Source: Climacium dendroides
Lineage: Eukaryota > Streptophyta > Bryopsida > Hypnales > Climaciaceae
Assembly (NCBI GenBank): GCA_950106755.1
Contig: CATNNA010000004.1
Span: forward strand, 806,001 to 870,000
Reading direction: 5' to 3'
DNA length: 64,000 nt
Positions 35,350 through 48,013 of this stretch are shown one piece after another (the first letter of the stretch is position 1; each line of letters begins with the position of its first letter). A program made the position numbers and the translations under genes. The notes beneath the pieces were generated by a model that was given only the letters and a program-made list of their open reading frames with translations, had not been told where the DNA came from and searched no databases.

Positions 35350-36790
35350 TAAAAACTAATGCTCAATAGAGACTTAGATATGGTTGAAGTCCGATTGGGT
35401 GACAAAAATGTGCTCACCAGTTTGGTAGTCACGGCACTAGAAATAGACGATAGTTACTTTCAAATCAAAGTATAAATGATAGATGTCGTTATCTCCAGGG
35501 AGCTCTTTCCACTACAGAGGAAGTTCTTTGCATTTCAAAGACACCAAATCAAATGTAGTGTGGGAAGTCCTCCTTAAAGGAAGCAGTAGCTCCATTTATG
35601 AACATACAAGCTAGCTCCTACTGGCACACTTTCACAGCTTGGAGGAAGTCACAAATAAATATATCACGCACTTGGAAGAGCTTAATTAAGCAATGAACCC
35701 TCAAATGGATACTTTGACAAAGTCTCTACAACCAAGTTCATGCGATGACTGATATAGTTGGCTTCTAATGTAAAAGGAGCCCACTTGTCCCGAATTTAGG
35801 CAATGATACCGGATTTGGCATCCTGAAAAGTATTAACTCCATCAACACCAAAACAAACAAGTTCCCTTGCGATCTCCTCGTGACTAAGACCACCTTCATT
35901 GATCAAGGCATGCATTATCACATTAGTAAGGTGGTCCCCAATGCTACTCTCAGACATGCAAGACAAGTGCAAGAGGTGAGGCACTCATTTCCAGTTGTCA
36001 ACAATATAGACATGAACGGCAATCCAAAATGAATTTCCACCACAGTGACCTCATTAGCACTCAAAGAAATAACAATAGTTGATTGCACAAGATACTTCAA
36101 TTTTATTAGAATGCATTCATGTGTGTGTTCGCTCATTTTTTAGCTAGTAGATTCCGACTAATGCTTTCTAGGTAATTTCTTCAATTTCAAATGCTTGAAC
36201 AAGTACTGCTCTTTTTCAAAATTGCACATCGGACGACCACATAAGAAGGAAAAATAGAGTAGAGAATTGTATTCCCTTCCTCTTGAACTCGCCCTCCATA
36301 CCAAGAGTCAACTGATCAGCCACATTGCACCATGGCTTATGGCTTGCCCACAACTTGTAGTGCTTGGTGTGCTTGTAGACGAGTTTGAAAAAAATATCAC
36401 CCTTCTTCAAATGCGGCAATGGCATACCATCTTTTTTGTAGGTATGCTTGCCTTTGTATTTCTCCAAATTATCAAGCTTCGGTACCATGACCTTCCTCCT
36501 TGTAATAATTGAGTAGCTTTGGGAGATCACTCCAATTAAATTTCCTAAACCATCGAACTCGCCCTCCGCCCAAACAAATTTATATACCCACACTTCTTGC
36601 CATTGTTGCATGAGTGAAGGTGCATTAGGCCTTTTTCTCTTCAACGCACTAGAATCAAGATTCACCTTCTTCTACTTCCCTATTACACATTCATCGTCGT
36701 CACTCTCAAGTATCAGATTAGTTGGCACTAGGGATACTACAATGTCTTTGGAAGGTGGATCACGCACAACTCTATGGCAAATCGACTACG
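35350..36790 (-). pseudogene. second hAT-like (DUF4371-type) transposase relic
   Basis: Read on the minus strand, it has an acidic SDDDECVIGK region near 36.69 kb, then a TAG (probably former CAG), then VWVYKFVWAEGEFDG (36.56 kb). Next come LEKYKGKHTYKKDGMPLPH, ELVCFGVDGVNTFQDAKSG (35.83 kb) and KWAPFTLEANYISHRMNLVV (35.75 kb). After a gap near 35.68 kb it resumes with FQVRDIFICDFLQAVKVCQ. Each block corresponds to one in the split hAT gene at 10-26 kb, in the same order, but the copies are well diverged. A deletion removes the segment between the MNLVV and RDIFICDF blocks. It is a dead copy of the same family, in opposite orientation. Confidence 0.65.
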
Positions 36791-39700
36791 AGAGTCATAT
36801 CTCTGCTACATGTATGATGTTGTCAATTTTCATCAGCTACACACAAGTAGTTGGTGGGAGATACTTACCAAAATTGTTGGTGTTCTGGCTAGAACCAAAA
36901 CAGTGCACTCTAAGGTTTTCAAGAAGCTTCAATTGGGGGGCCATGAAACTTATACAAGCAACAACCATGCAAGCAATACCTCCAAAAATAATCTTGTCCA
37001 AATTATAGAAAACCAATACAAGTACAAAGACTAAACCAGCCCAACAACAAAATGAGTGAAGTGCAAGAGTGATGCAAGAGAAAATTACAACAAGTAAAGC
37101 AAGAGCAACAAAAAACAAACAATAGTGAGAGGCTAAGAAGTGACAAACTGGAATTCAAGGGAAAGATTAAATTTTTCAGCTGTGGCAATAATCCATGTTT
37201 TCCAAGAAACTAATTCCTAGTCGCGTTTAATTCTAAGAAGACAATGCGTGCCTCCAACAACTTTACAATAGTCTAGAAGTGGTGCATTGGAATTTGGAAA
37301 CTACAACTCACACATGCAAAATCAAAGACAATGGAAGATGCCACCATGGAGGTTTGAAAATCGAATAACTTCTAGAGGTGAAGAATTGCAACAATAGTGA
37401 CAAGCATGGAAGACAAGCTTAATTGCTTAAGTAAACACTAAATATGCTTAACTATTTAATCCTAATTAATAATCATTTAAATGCATTAGTGCAAATTGCA
37501 GAATTGCAGACCCCTAGAGGTTGGAGCTCAAACTTGTGAAGAATGAGTTTAGATAAGAAGAGGTTTGCTTGCGATAGGGAGGAGAAGGAAAGAGACGGCT
37601 TTGTGAATAGACGACTCCAATGATGCCACCCAGCTCCTCCCTCAATAGTGTAGATCGCGCCAACGTGACGACAGAATTCATTGAGAGTGGACGAAAACTA
37701 AATTTTTTTATCCATTTCATACTTCTGCGAATGTATTGATCTTCTTTTTCAAATATTTTTTCGTTAAAGACATTTAGCTCCGCAAAATTTTTAGTAGATT
37801 TTTGGCGCAATTTAGCCACTTTTAAGAACGCTAGTGGTGTGGAAGTTTTTTCCATGTTGAAAGATAGGAATATGGGGATTGGAAATTAATCAAAATTTTA
37901 TTTTTGTAATTGAAATTACTATAAGTTTTAGGAGCCAAAAAGTGCACTTCACTAGTAGTTGATGTTTAAAATCTTTCTACTCTAATCATTTAAGAATTTT
38001 TTTTCCATTCAATACTTCAATACATGTGTGATAACCTTATTAGTCCCAACCTTGAAAAGAATCAAAAAAACACATTTCAAAATTTGGTTGGGAATTTGTT
38101 CCAGCCTTGGTAGAAAATACTACACTCAAACAAATTGGATACCCAAGGGGTGCACTTAGTTCTACTACAATAAACCACGTACAAACAAGTGATTCCTAAT
38201 AAACTATAATTTTAACTTCAAATTTTGAGCATTGTTTACTAATGACTATAGGATTCTACTTCCAAAATTTTAAACTCAAATAAAATATGGAATGATTTTT
38301 AGAAGAGGTTAAAAATTAAATGGCATGTTTTTTTAACTCAAATATTTTTAGAAAATACATTTAGATGACTATTACGTCCATATTCAACTCAAAATGAGCT
38401 TTCAATAGAAAGTTATTTTTAGAATTTTTTTTTCATTTTTTAAACAATTTTTCCTTATATAATATAGGGGTGTGAAAGTTATTTTTTAGTTTTATAGTAT
38501 ATCTTTTTACTTCAAAAATTTGTAAATAATTATTATTAACAAATAAAAATATCAATAATTTAAAGCATAAACTTTCAATGTAGAAAAATCTATTCATATT
38601 TTTTTGTTTAATTTTATTTAAAATTCAAAAAGTATATAGGGGGTCTAAAGTTTTGTTTGCACACTAACATAAAAAAAGGGGAGTGCCCCCCCCCTCCCGA
38701 TTGGATACTAGACATGGTTGACAATTGGTGCCTCTACTGTAGGATGTTGCCTTCTTTAGTCTACTATTTTGAGGGCCTAATTACATCCAAAAATTTGGTC
38801 TTCAATCCATGAATACAAGTTGTAAGCTACCTTGTATTCAAGGCATGAGACCATTGTAAGTGGTGAACCATGCTTGAAGCAAAGGATTTGTAAATAGATA
38901 GTAGCCCAAACATTTGGTGTAAATCCAAAAGTTGTATCATGACCCATTGTGCATTAGGGCTAAATTTTTTAAATAGGATTTTATGTAGGATTATCTATAG
39001 AAGCCTTTTTTAGATCTATTCTATAGTCATAGAACCCCTTGTAGTCAATATTGCCTTACATCTTTGTGCGCTATTTTGCTTTGTTTCTATAAAATTTTGG
39101 TTGTCTTTGATCAAATTTCTTCCCAACTTTTGAGATTGGATACCTCCAAGACCTTCCCAAAAATACTCCTTTTAGGTCCAAGAAATCACTATCCACTTCA
39201 ACCATGTAGGATTTCAACAAGGATTTTCTTCCATTGAAAAATGATGTACAGTTACAACACAGTTCTATTTGGTATAAATCCAAAAACTAAGTACCATAGC
39301 TATCTTCCAATCAAAATAGTCCATTTCTTTGGACTCCAACCCAAAGGTTTTGGATATAAACAAGCTCTAAGTTCTTTGGTGCAGGAAGACCACTTTGCCA
39401 TGGACTCCAAGCTTCTACATTTGAACATAGAAATAAAGGTTCCTCCCACAATTTATACATGAGTATGGTAAATAATTAGTAGACCAAGAAAAAAAAACTT
39501 AATATTTACACAAATTTGTATAGTCTTTTTCTCCACTTGTGAGTGTTTTGATTTCCACCCTTGAGACCAAACATGCACAACTAGGTTCTAAGTAAATTTA
39601 AAAAATTCTATGGGTGAGTGGTTGTAGTAAACAAGTTGCCTTCCAAGAAATGGAGTTTTTTTACTAAATCTTACTTTTAATCTTTCTAATTATAAATGGT

Positions 39701-40740
39701 TGATAAGTTGGAGATCTAAAAGTCTAAGCTAGTTTAGGAATATCTAAGTTCAAGTTGAGAATATTCTAATCAATCTAAAAGTTAAACTATCCTAAATTGT
39801 AGAGATTTGTTTCTTCTTTCTAGATTGATAAAAATTTTAAATTTGACCTTATTTCCTAAAAGAAACTTACAAATGAAGTTTTGACTCTAGTTCTAACCTA
39901 AAAGCTTCATCCACCATTTTCTCTCAAACTAATTATTGATTATAACTTTAGGTTTTTGGATAATTTAAATCTATCTTTCTACTTACTAAGTTCTGATTTC
40001 TACTTGGTTTGGTCAACTTTTGTTGACTTTCATCCAATTATATATTGTTTTAAACTAAAACTTCATCCTACTTTAACTTCTTCAATTTTAATCTATTTTT
40101 TAAAGAAAAAATAGTTTTGGATTTCTAAAATTATCCTTTAAAAGTTTATAATACTGATTTTTTCCTAAAATTTGTTTTAAAATTTTATGTTAATTTTCTA
40201 TTGTTTTATTAACCCTTTCTGATTTTTATTTTTACTTTGCAAATTTTTGACCTAAGAATAATTCTAATTTGACTTTTCTAATTTACTAACAAAAATTGAC
40301 AAATTACTCTAACTTTAACTTTTTGGATAAAAGTTATTCACAAATGAAAGTTAACTGACATGTGGTAAATCAAAGATCATCCATCAATTATTTTTACATG
40401 GACTTTTATTTTTTCCTTCTCTTTTTAATTTCTGACTTTCACTTCTATCTTAAATTTTATTGTTCTCTTTTAATTTTCTTTTTTAACTACTTTTCTACTT
40501 TTCATCCATTGTAAAGGTCAAACTTCATCCAAGTATAACTTCTAGAGTTTATGTTGGATTTTTGAATTTAGTATCTTCTTAGAAAGCTAAAGAAATTTTT
40601 TATCTTATTTTAGCTTCAAATCCTAAATTCCTAATCAAAATAATAATTTGACTTTAACTTCTAATTTCTAGACTATTTTTAAACTAATCCTATAATTCTA
40701 AGAAAGATTAAATTGAGATTAAGGATTTCAATGTAAGCAC
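36791..40740. other. AT-rich intergenic region, no genes seen
   Basis: About 4 kb of AT-rich sequence with homopolymer runs and only short frames in all directions. A C-run lies near 38,684-38,695. No transposon ends or known domains were recognised before the satellite begins near 40.74 kb. Confidence 0.5.
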
Positions 40741-40744
40741 TAAC

Positions 40745-43700
40745 CTCAACTTCAATGTCCTTCCAAAAAATTTGTCCACAAGTTTCAAAAAAAATTTGGA
40801 TGTGGCTTTGGGCAATGCATGTGTGAAAAAAATAAAGTGGTTACCAACATGTTTTTTCAAACCTAAACTGTTAAAATTGACTGTACTTTATAGTACCAAC
40901 ATCATGAAATTCAATCAAGGCCAATTTCAATGGGCCCAAAAAATGTCTCCACAAGTTGTAAATATTTCTTGGTAGTGGTTTTGGTTTATGCATGTGTGAA
41001 AAAAAAAATTTGTGACCCACATGTTTTTTTAAACCTAAACTCTTAAAATTGACTGTACTTTGTAGTACCAATGTCATGAAATTCAATCAAGGACAACTCA
41101 AATGGGCCCAAAAAATTTGTGCACGAGTTTAATATTTTCTTTGGTTCTGGTTTTGGTCAATGCATGTGTGAAAATAAATAAATTGGTGACCCACATGTTT
41201 TTTTAAACCTAAACTATTAAAATGGACTGTACTTTGTAGTACCAATGTTATGAAATTCAATGAAGGCCAATTCAAATGGTCCAAAAACATTTGTCCACAA
41301 GTTGTGAATATTTCTTGGTTGTAGTTTTGGTCAATGCATGTGTGAAAAAAAATAAATTAATGACCCACATGTTTTTTTAAACCTAAACTCTTAAAATAGA
41401 CTATACTGTGTAGTACCAACATTATGAAATTCAATGAAGGCCACTTTCTATGGGCCCAAAATATTTGTCCACAAGTTTCAAAATTTTTTTGGATGTGGGT
41501 TTGGTCAATGCATGTTTGAAGAAAATAAATTGGTGACCCACATGATTTTTTAAACCTAAACTCTTAAAAGTGGTTGTACTTTGTAGTACCAATGTCATGA
41601 AATTCAATGAAGGCCAATTTAAGTGGGCCCAAAACATTTGTCCACAAGTTTCAAAATTTTTTTGGATGTGCGTTTGGACAATGTATGTGTGAAGAAAATA
41701 AATTGGTGACCCACATGTTTTTCTAAACCTAAACTATTAAAAGTGACTGTACTTTTTGGTACCAAAGTAATGAAATTCAATCAAGGCCAATTTAAATGGG
41801 ACTAAATACCTGGTCCACCAGTTCCAAATTTTTTTTGGTTGTGGTTTTGGTCAATGCATGTGTGAAAAAAAATTAATTAGTGACCCACATGTTTCTTTAA
41901 ACCTAAAATACTGAAAGTGATTGTACTTTGTAGTACCAACATTATGAAATTCAATCAAGGCTAATTTCAATGGGCCCAAAAAATTTGTCCACAAGTTTCA
42001 AAAAGATTTTAGATGTGGATTTGGGCAATGTATGTGTGAAGAAAATAAATTGGTGACCCACATGTTTTTTTAAACCTAAATTATTAAAAGTGACTATACT
42101 TTTTGGTACCAAAGTCATGAAATTCAATCAAAGCCAATTTAAATGGGCCCAAATACCTGGTCCACAAGTTCCAAATTTTTTTTGGTTGTGGTTTTGGTCA
42201 ATGCATGTGTGAAAAAATTAAATTAGTGATGCACATGTTTTTTTAAACCTAAACTGTTAAAATGAATTGTACTTTGTAGTACCAATGTTATGAAATTCAA
42301 TGAAGGCCAATTCAAATGGGCCCAAAACATTTGTCCACAAGTTGTGAATATTTCTTGGTTGTGGTTTTGGTCAATGCATGTGTGAAAAAAAAAATTAATG
42401 ACCCACATGTTTTTTTAAACCTAAACTCTTCAAATGGACTCTACTTTGTAGTACCAACATCATGAAATTCAATGAAGCCCAATTCAAATGGGCCCAAAAA
42501 ATTTATCCACAAGTTTCAAAAAAATTTTGAATGTGGGTTTGGAATATGCATGTGTGAAAAAAATAAATTGGTGACCCACATGTTTTTTCAAACCTAAACT
42601 GCTAAAAGTGATTGTACTTTATGGTACCAAAGTTTTGAAATTCAATCAAGGCCAATTTAAATGGGCTTAAAAACCTGGTCCACAAGTTCTAAAGTTGCTT
42701 TAGTTGTGGTTTTGATCAATGCATGTGTGAAAAAAAAAAATAAGTGACCCATATGTTTTTTTAAACCTAAACTCTTAAAATGGACTATACTTTGTAGTAC
42801 CAACATCATAAAATTGAATCAAGGCCAATTCAAATGGGCCCAGAAAATTTGTCCACAAGTTTCAAAATTCTTTTGGAAGTGGGTTTGGGCAATGTATGTG
42901 TGAAAAGGATAAATCGGTGACCCACAAGTTTTTTTAAACCTAAACTCTTAAAAGTGACTGTACTTTTTCGTACCAAAGTCATGAAATTCAATCAAGGCCA
43001 ATTGAAATAGGCCTAAATACTTGGTCCACAAGCCCTAAACTTTTTTTGGTTGTGGTTTTGGTCAATGCATGTGTGAAAAAATATAAATTAGTGACCCACA
43101 TGTTTTTTTTAAACCTAAACTCTTAAAATGGACTGTACTTTGTAGTACCAACATCATGAAATTCAATAAAGGCCAATTAAAATGGTCCCAAAAAATTTAT
43201 CCACAAGTTGCAAGAATTTTTTGAATGTGAGTTTGGGCAACGCATGTGTGAAAAAAATAAATTGGTGACCCACATGCATTTTCAAAACTAAATTGTTAAA
43301 AGTGATTATACTTTCTGGTACCAAAGTTTTGAAATTCAATGAAGGCCAATTTAAATGGGCCTAAATACCTGGTCCAAACATTTCAAAAAACATTTGGATG
43401 TAGTTTTGTTCAATGCATGTGTGAAAAAAAATAAATTAGTGATCCACATGTTTTTTTAAACCTAAACTGTTAAAAGTGACTGTACTTTTTGGTGCCAAAG
43501 TCATGAAATTCAATCAAGGCCAATTTAAATGGGCCTAAATACCTGGACCGCAAGTTCTAAACTTTTTTTGGTTGTGGCTTTGGTCAATGCATGTGTGAAA
43601 AAAATTAATTAGTGACCCACATGTTTTTTTAAACCTAAACTCATAAAAGTGACTGTACTTTTTGGTTCCAAAGTCATGAAATTCAATCAAGGCCAATTGA

Positions 43701-46700
43701 AATGGGCCTCAATACCTGGTCCAAAAATTTCAAACAACTTTTGGATGTGGTTTTGGTAAATACATGTGTGAAAAAAAATAAATTAGTAACCCACATGTTT
43801 TTTTAAACCTAAACTCTTAAAATGGACTATACTTTGTGGTACCAAAGTCATGAAATTCAATCAAGGCCAATTTAAATGGGCTTAAATACCTGGTCCACAA
43901 GTTCGAAACTTTTTTTGATTGTGGTTCTGGTCAATGCATGTGTGAAAAAAAAAATTGGTGACCCACATGTTTTTTTAAACCTCAATTCCTAAAATTGATT
44001 GTACTTTGTAGTACCAATGTTATGAAATTCAATCAAGGCCAATTCAAATGGGCCCAAAACATTTGTCCACAAGTTGTGAATATTTCTTGGTTGTGGTTTT
44101 GGTCAATGCATGTGTGAAAAAAAAAATTCGTGACCCACATGTTTTTTTAAACCTAAACTACTAAAATGGACTGTACTTTGTAGCACCAACATCATGAAAT
44201 TCAATGAAGGCCAATTCAAGTGGGCCCAATAAATTTGTGCACAAGTTTCAAAAGTTTTTTGCATGTGGGTTTGGGCAATGTATGTTTGAAAAAAATAAAT
44301 TGTTGACCCACATGTATTTTTAAACCTAAACTCTTAAAAGTGACTGTACTTTTTCGTACCAAAGTCATGAAATTCAATCAAGGCCAATTTAAATGGGCCT
44401 AAATACCAAGTCCACAAATTCCAAGTTTTTTATGCTTGTGGTTTTGGTCAATGCATGTGTCAAAAAAAAAATTAGTGACCCACATGTTTTTTTAAACCTA
44501 AATTGTTAAAAGTGACTGTACTTTTTGGTACCAAAATTATGAAATTCAATCAGGGCCAAATTAAATGGGCCTAACTATGTGGTCCACAAGTTCTTAATAT
44601 TTCTTGGTTGTCGTTTTGGTCAATGCATGTGTGAAAAAAAAAAAATTAGTGACCTACATGTTTTTTCAAACCTAAATTCTTAAAAGTGACTATACCTTGT
44701 AGTACCAATGTCATGAAATTCAATGAAGGCCAATTCAAATGGGCCCCAAAAATTTGTCCACAAGGTTCAAAATTCTTTTGGATGTGGGTTTGGGCAATGC
44801 ATGTGTGAAAAACATAAATTCGTGACCCACATGTTTTTTTAAACCTAAAATGTTAGAATTGACTGTATTTTGTAGTACCAATGTCATAAAATTCAATAAA
44901 GGCCAATTCAAATGGGCCCAAAACATTTGTCCACAAGTTTCAAAAATTTTCTAGAGTTGGGTTTGGGCTATGTATGTGTGAAAAGAATAAATCGGTGACC
45001 CACATGTTTTTTTAAACCTAAACTCTTAAAATTGTCTGTACTTTGTGGTACCAATGTCATCGAATTCAATGAAGGCCACTTTGAATGGGCCCAAATAATT
45101 TGTTTACAAGTTCTAAATTTTTCTTGGTTGTGGTTTTGGTCAATGCATGGGTGAAAAAAAAAAAATTAGTGACCCACATGTATTTTTAAATTTAAACTCT
45201 TAAAATTGACTGTACTTTGTAGTACTACTGTCATGAAATTCAATCAAGGCCAATTCAAATGAGCCCAAAACATTTGTCCACTAGTTTCAAAATGTTTTTG
45301 AATGTGGGTTTAGGCAATGTATGTGTGAAAAAAATAAATTGCTCACTGACATGTTTTTTTAAACCTAAACTGGTCCACAAGTTCTAAACTTTTTCCAAGA
45401 TGTGGTTTTGGTCAATGCATGTGTGAAAAAAATAAATTAGTGACCCACATGTTTTTCTAAACCTAAATTTTTAAAATTGACTGTACTTTGTAGTACTAGC
45501 ATCATGAAATTCAATGAAGGCCAATTCAAATGGGCCCAAAAAATTTGTGCACAAGTTCTAAATTTTTTTTGGTTGTGGTCTTGGTCATTGCATGTGTGAA
45601 AAAAAATAAATTAGTGACCCACATGTTTTTTTAAACCTAAACTCTTAAAATGGACTGTACTTTGTAGTACCAACATCATGAAATTCAATCAAGGCCAATT
45701 CAAGTGGGCCCAAAATATTTGTCCACAAGTTTCAAAATTGTTTTGGATGTAGGTTTGTGTAATGCATGTGTGAAGAAAATAAATTTGGTGACCGACATGT
45801 TTTTTCAAACCTAAACTTTTAAAAGAGACTGTACTTCGTAGTACCAATGTTATGAAATTCAATCAAGGCCAATTCAAATTGGCCCAAACAATTTGTCAAC
45901 AAGTTTCAAAATTTTTTTGGATGTGGGTTTGGGCAATGTATGTGTGAAAAACATAAATTCGTGACCCACATATTTTTTTTAACCTAAACTGTTAAAAGTG
46001 ACTACACGTTTGGGTACCAAAGTCATGAAATTCAATGAAGGCCAATTCAAATGAGCCCAAAACATTTGTCCACAAGTTTGAAATTTTTTTTGGATGTGGG
46101 TTTGGGCAATGTATGTGTGAAAAGAATAAATCGGTGACCCACATGTTTTTTTAAGCCTAAGCTATTAAAATTGACTGTACGTTTTGGTACCAAAGTCATG
46201 AAATTCAATTAAGGCCAATTTAAATGGGCCTAAATACTTGCTCCACAAGTTCCAAATTATTTTTGGTTGTGGTTTTGATTAATGCATGTGTGAAAAAAAA
46301 AAAATTAGTGACCCACATGTTTTTTAAAACCTAAACTCTTAAAATTGATAACCCTTGTAGTACCAACATCATGAAATTCAATCAAGGCCAATTCAAATGG
46401 GCCCAAAATATTTGTCCACAAGTTTAAAAAACTTTTAGGATGTGGGTTTGGGCAATGCATGTGTGAAAAAAATGAATTGGTGACCCACATGTTTTATTAA
46501 ACCTAAACTCATAAAAGTGACTTTACTCTTTGGTACCAAAGTCATGAAATTCAATCAAGGCCAAATTAAATGGGCCTAAATATCTGGTCCACAAGTTCTA
46601 AACTTTTTTTGGTTGTGGTTTTTGTTAATGCATGTGTGAAAAAAAATAAGTTAGTGACCCACATGATTTTTTAAACCTAAATTCTTAAAATTGACTGTAC

Positions 46701-47750
46701 TTTGTAGTACCAATGTCATGAAATTCAATGAAGGCCAATCTAAATGGGCCCAAAAAATTTGTCCACAAGTTCTCAATTTTTTTTGGTTGTGGTTTTGGTC
46801 AATGCATGTGTGAAAAAAAATGAATTAGAGACCCACATGTATTTTTAAACCTAAACCCGTAAAATTGACTATACTTTGTAGTACCAATGTCATGAAATTC
46901 AATGAAGGCCAATTCAAATGGGCCCAAATTATTTGTCCACAAGTTTCAAAATTTTTTTGGTTGTGGTTTTGGTCAATGCATGTGTGAAAAATAATAAATT
47001 AGTGACCCACATGTTTCTTTAAACCTAAACTATTAAAAGTGACTGTACTTTGTAGTACCAACATCATGAAATTTAATCAAGGCCAATTCAAATGGGCCCA
47101 AAAAATTTGTCCACAAGTTTCAAAATTTTTTGGGATGTGGGTTTGGGCAATATATGTGTGTAAAAAAAATTAATCGGTGACCCACATGTTTTTTTTAAAC
47201 CTAAATTATTAAAAGTGATTGTATTTTTGGTACCAAAGTCATGAAATTCAATCAAGGCCAATTTAAATGGACCCAAGTACCTGGTCCACAAGTTCTAAAC
47301 TTTTTTTGGTTGTGGTTTTGGTCAATGCATGTGTGAAAAAAAATAAATTAGTGACCCACATGTTTTTTTAAACCTCAACTCTTGAAATTGACTATACTTT
47401 GTAGTACTAATGTCATGAAATTCAATCAAGGCCAATTCAAATGGATCCAACAAATTTGTCCACAAGTTTCAAAATGTTTTTGGATGTAGGATTGGGCATT
47501 GAATGTGTATAAAAAATAAATCGGTGACCCACATGTTTTTTTAAACTTAAACTCTTAAAAGTGACTGTACCTTTTGGTACCAATTCAATGAAGGCCAATT
47601 CAATTCAATGAATGCCAATTCAAATGGGCCCAAAAAATTTGTGCACAAGTTCTAAATTTTCTTTGGTTGTGGTTTTGGTCAATGCATGTGTGAAAAAAAA
47701 TAAATTAGTGACCCACATGTTTTTTTAAACCTAAACTCTTAAAATCAACT
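40745..47750 (+). repeat. satellite array, about 40 copies of a ~173-bp monomer
   Basis: Each monomer contains CCACAAGTTTCAAA, an (A/T)GGxTGTGGxTTTGG segment, GCATGTGTGAAAAAAA, GTGACCCACATG, TTTAAACCTAAACT, GACTGTACTTTGTAGTACCAA, TCATGAAATTCAATCAAGGCC and AATGGGCCCAAA. Spacing of GCATGTGTG in the first copies is 172-174 bp (40,817; 40,990; 41,162; 41,336; 41,510; 41,683; 41,856). Two variants recur: GTAGTACCAA followed by AATTCAAATGGGCCC, and GGTACCAAAGT followed by AATTTAAATGGGCCTAAATACCTGG. One shortened monomer lies near 45,365 and the last copies near 47.6 kb are scrambled. Monomer length is close to a nucleosome repeat, as in many plant centromeric or heterochromatic satellites; location on the chromosome is unknown. 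Confidence 0.95.
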
Positions 47751-48013
47751 GTCAGCATCATGGGTGCTAAATTGCAATTCAACGTTGGTCGCGCTGAAGT
47801 GCAGTCACCTATTGCATAAAATTGGTTGCGACGATATGTTAGCATTGTGGGAGTTGAAATGCTATTCGGTGCTAATCGCGTTGAATTGCCATTCGGATAT
47901 TACTACCGCTCAGAAATACCAACACCATTTACTGCGTCATTCAGGTTGATTCGAGTTTGATTCCTGACATTGACTTCAATATTGCTTTTCATTTGGTTTT
48001 CCAGATACGTGAC
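47751..48013 (+). other. junction between the satellite and the transposase gene
   Basis: Satellite similarity stops near 47,750. A GC-richer stretch with repeated TTGAA(G/T)TGC(A/C) words follows. TTTTCCAG at 48,003 is a plausible splice acceptor just before the ATG at 48,014, so the true 5' end of the gene may be upstream or replaced by satellite. Confidence 0.4.

Noticed and set aside
40871..47291. Repeated 60-70-codon minus-strand frames in the satellite
   Set aside because: Each is a translation of the same ~173-bp monomer and persists only because some monomers lack a stop in one frame; no start or conservation argues for a protein.
40745..47750. CRISPR-like array
   Set aside because: The array has no constant repeat with unique spacers; whole monomers are homologous, and the genome is eukaryotic.
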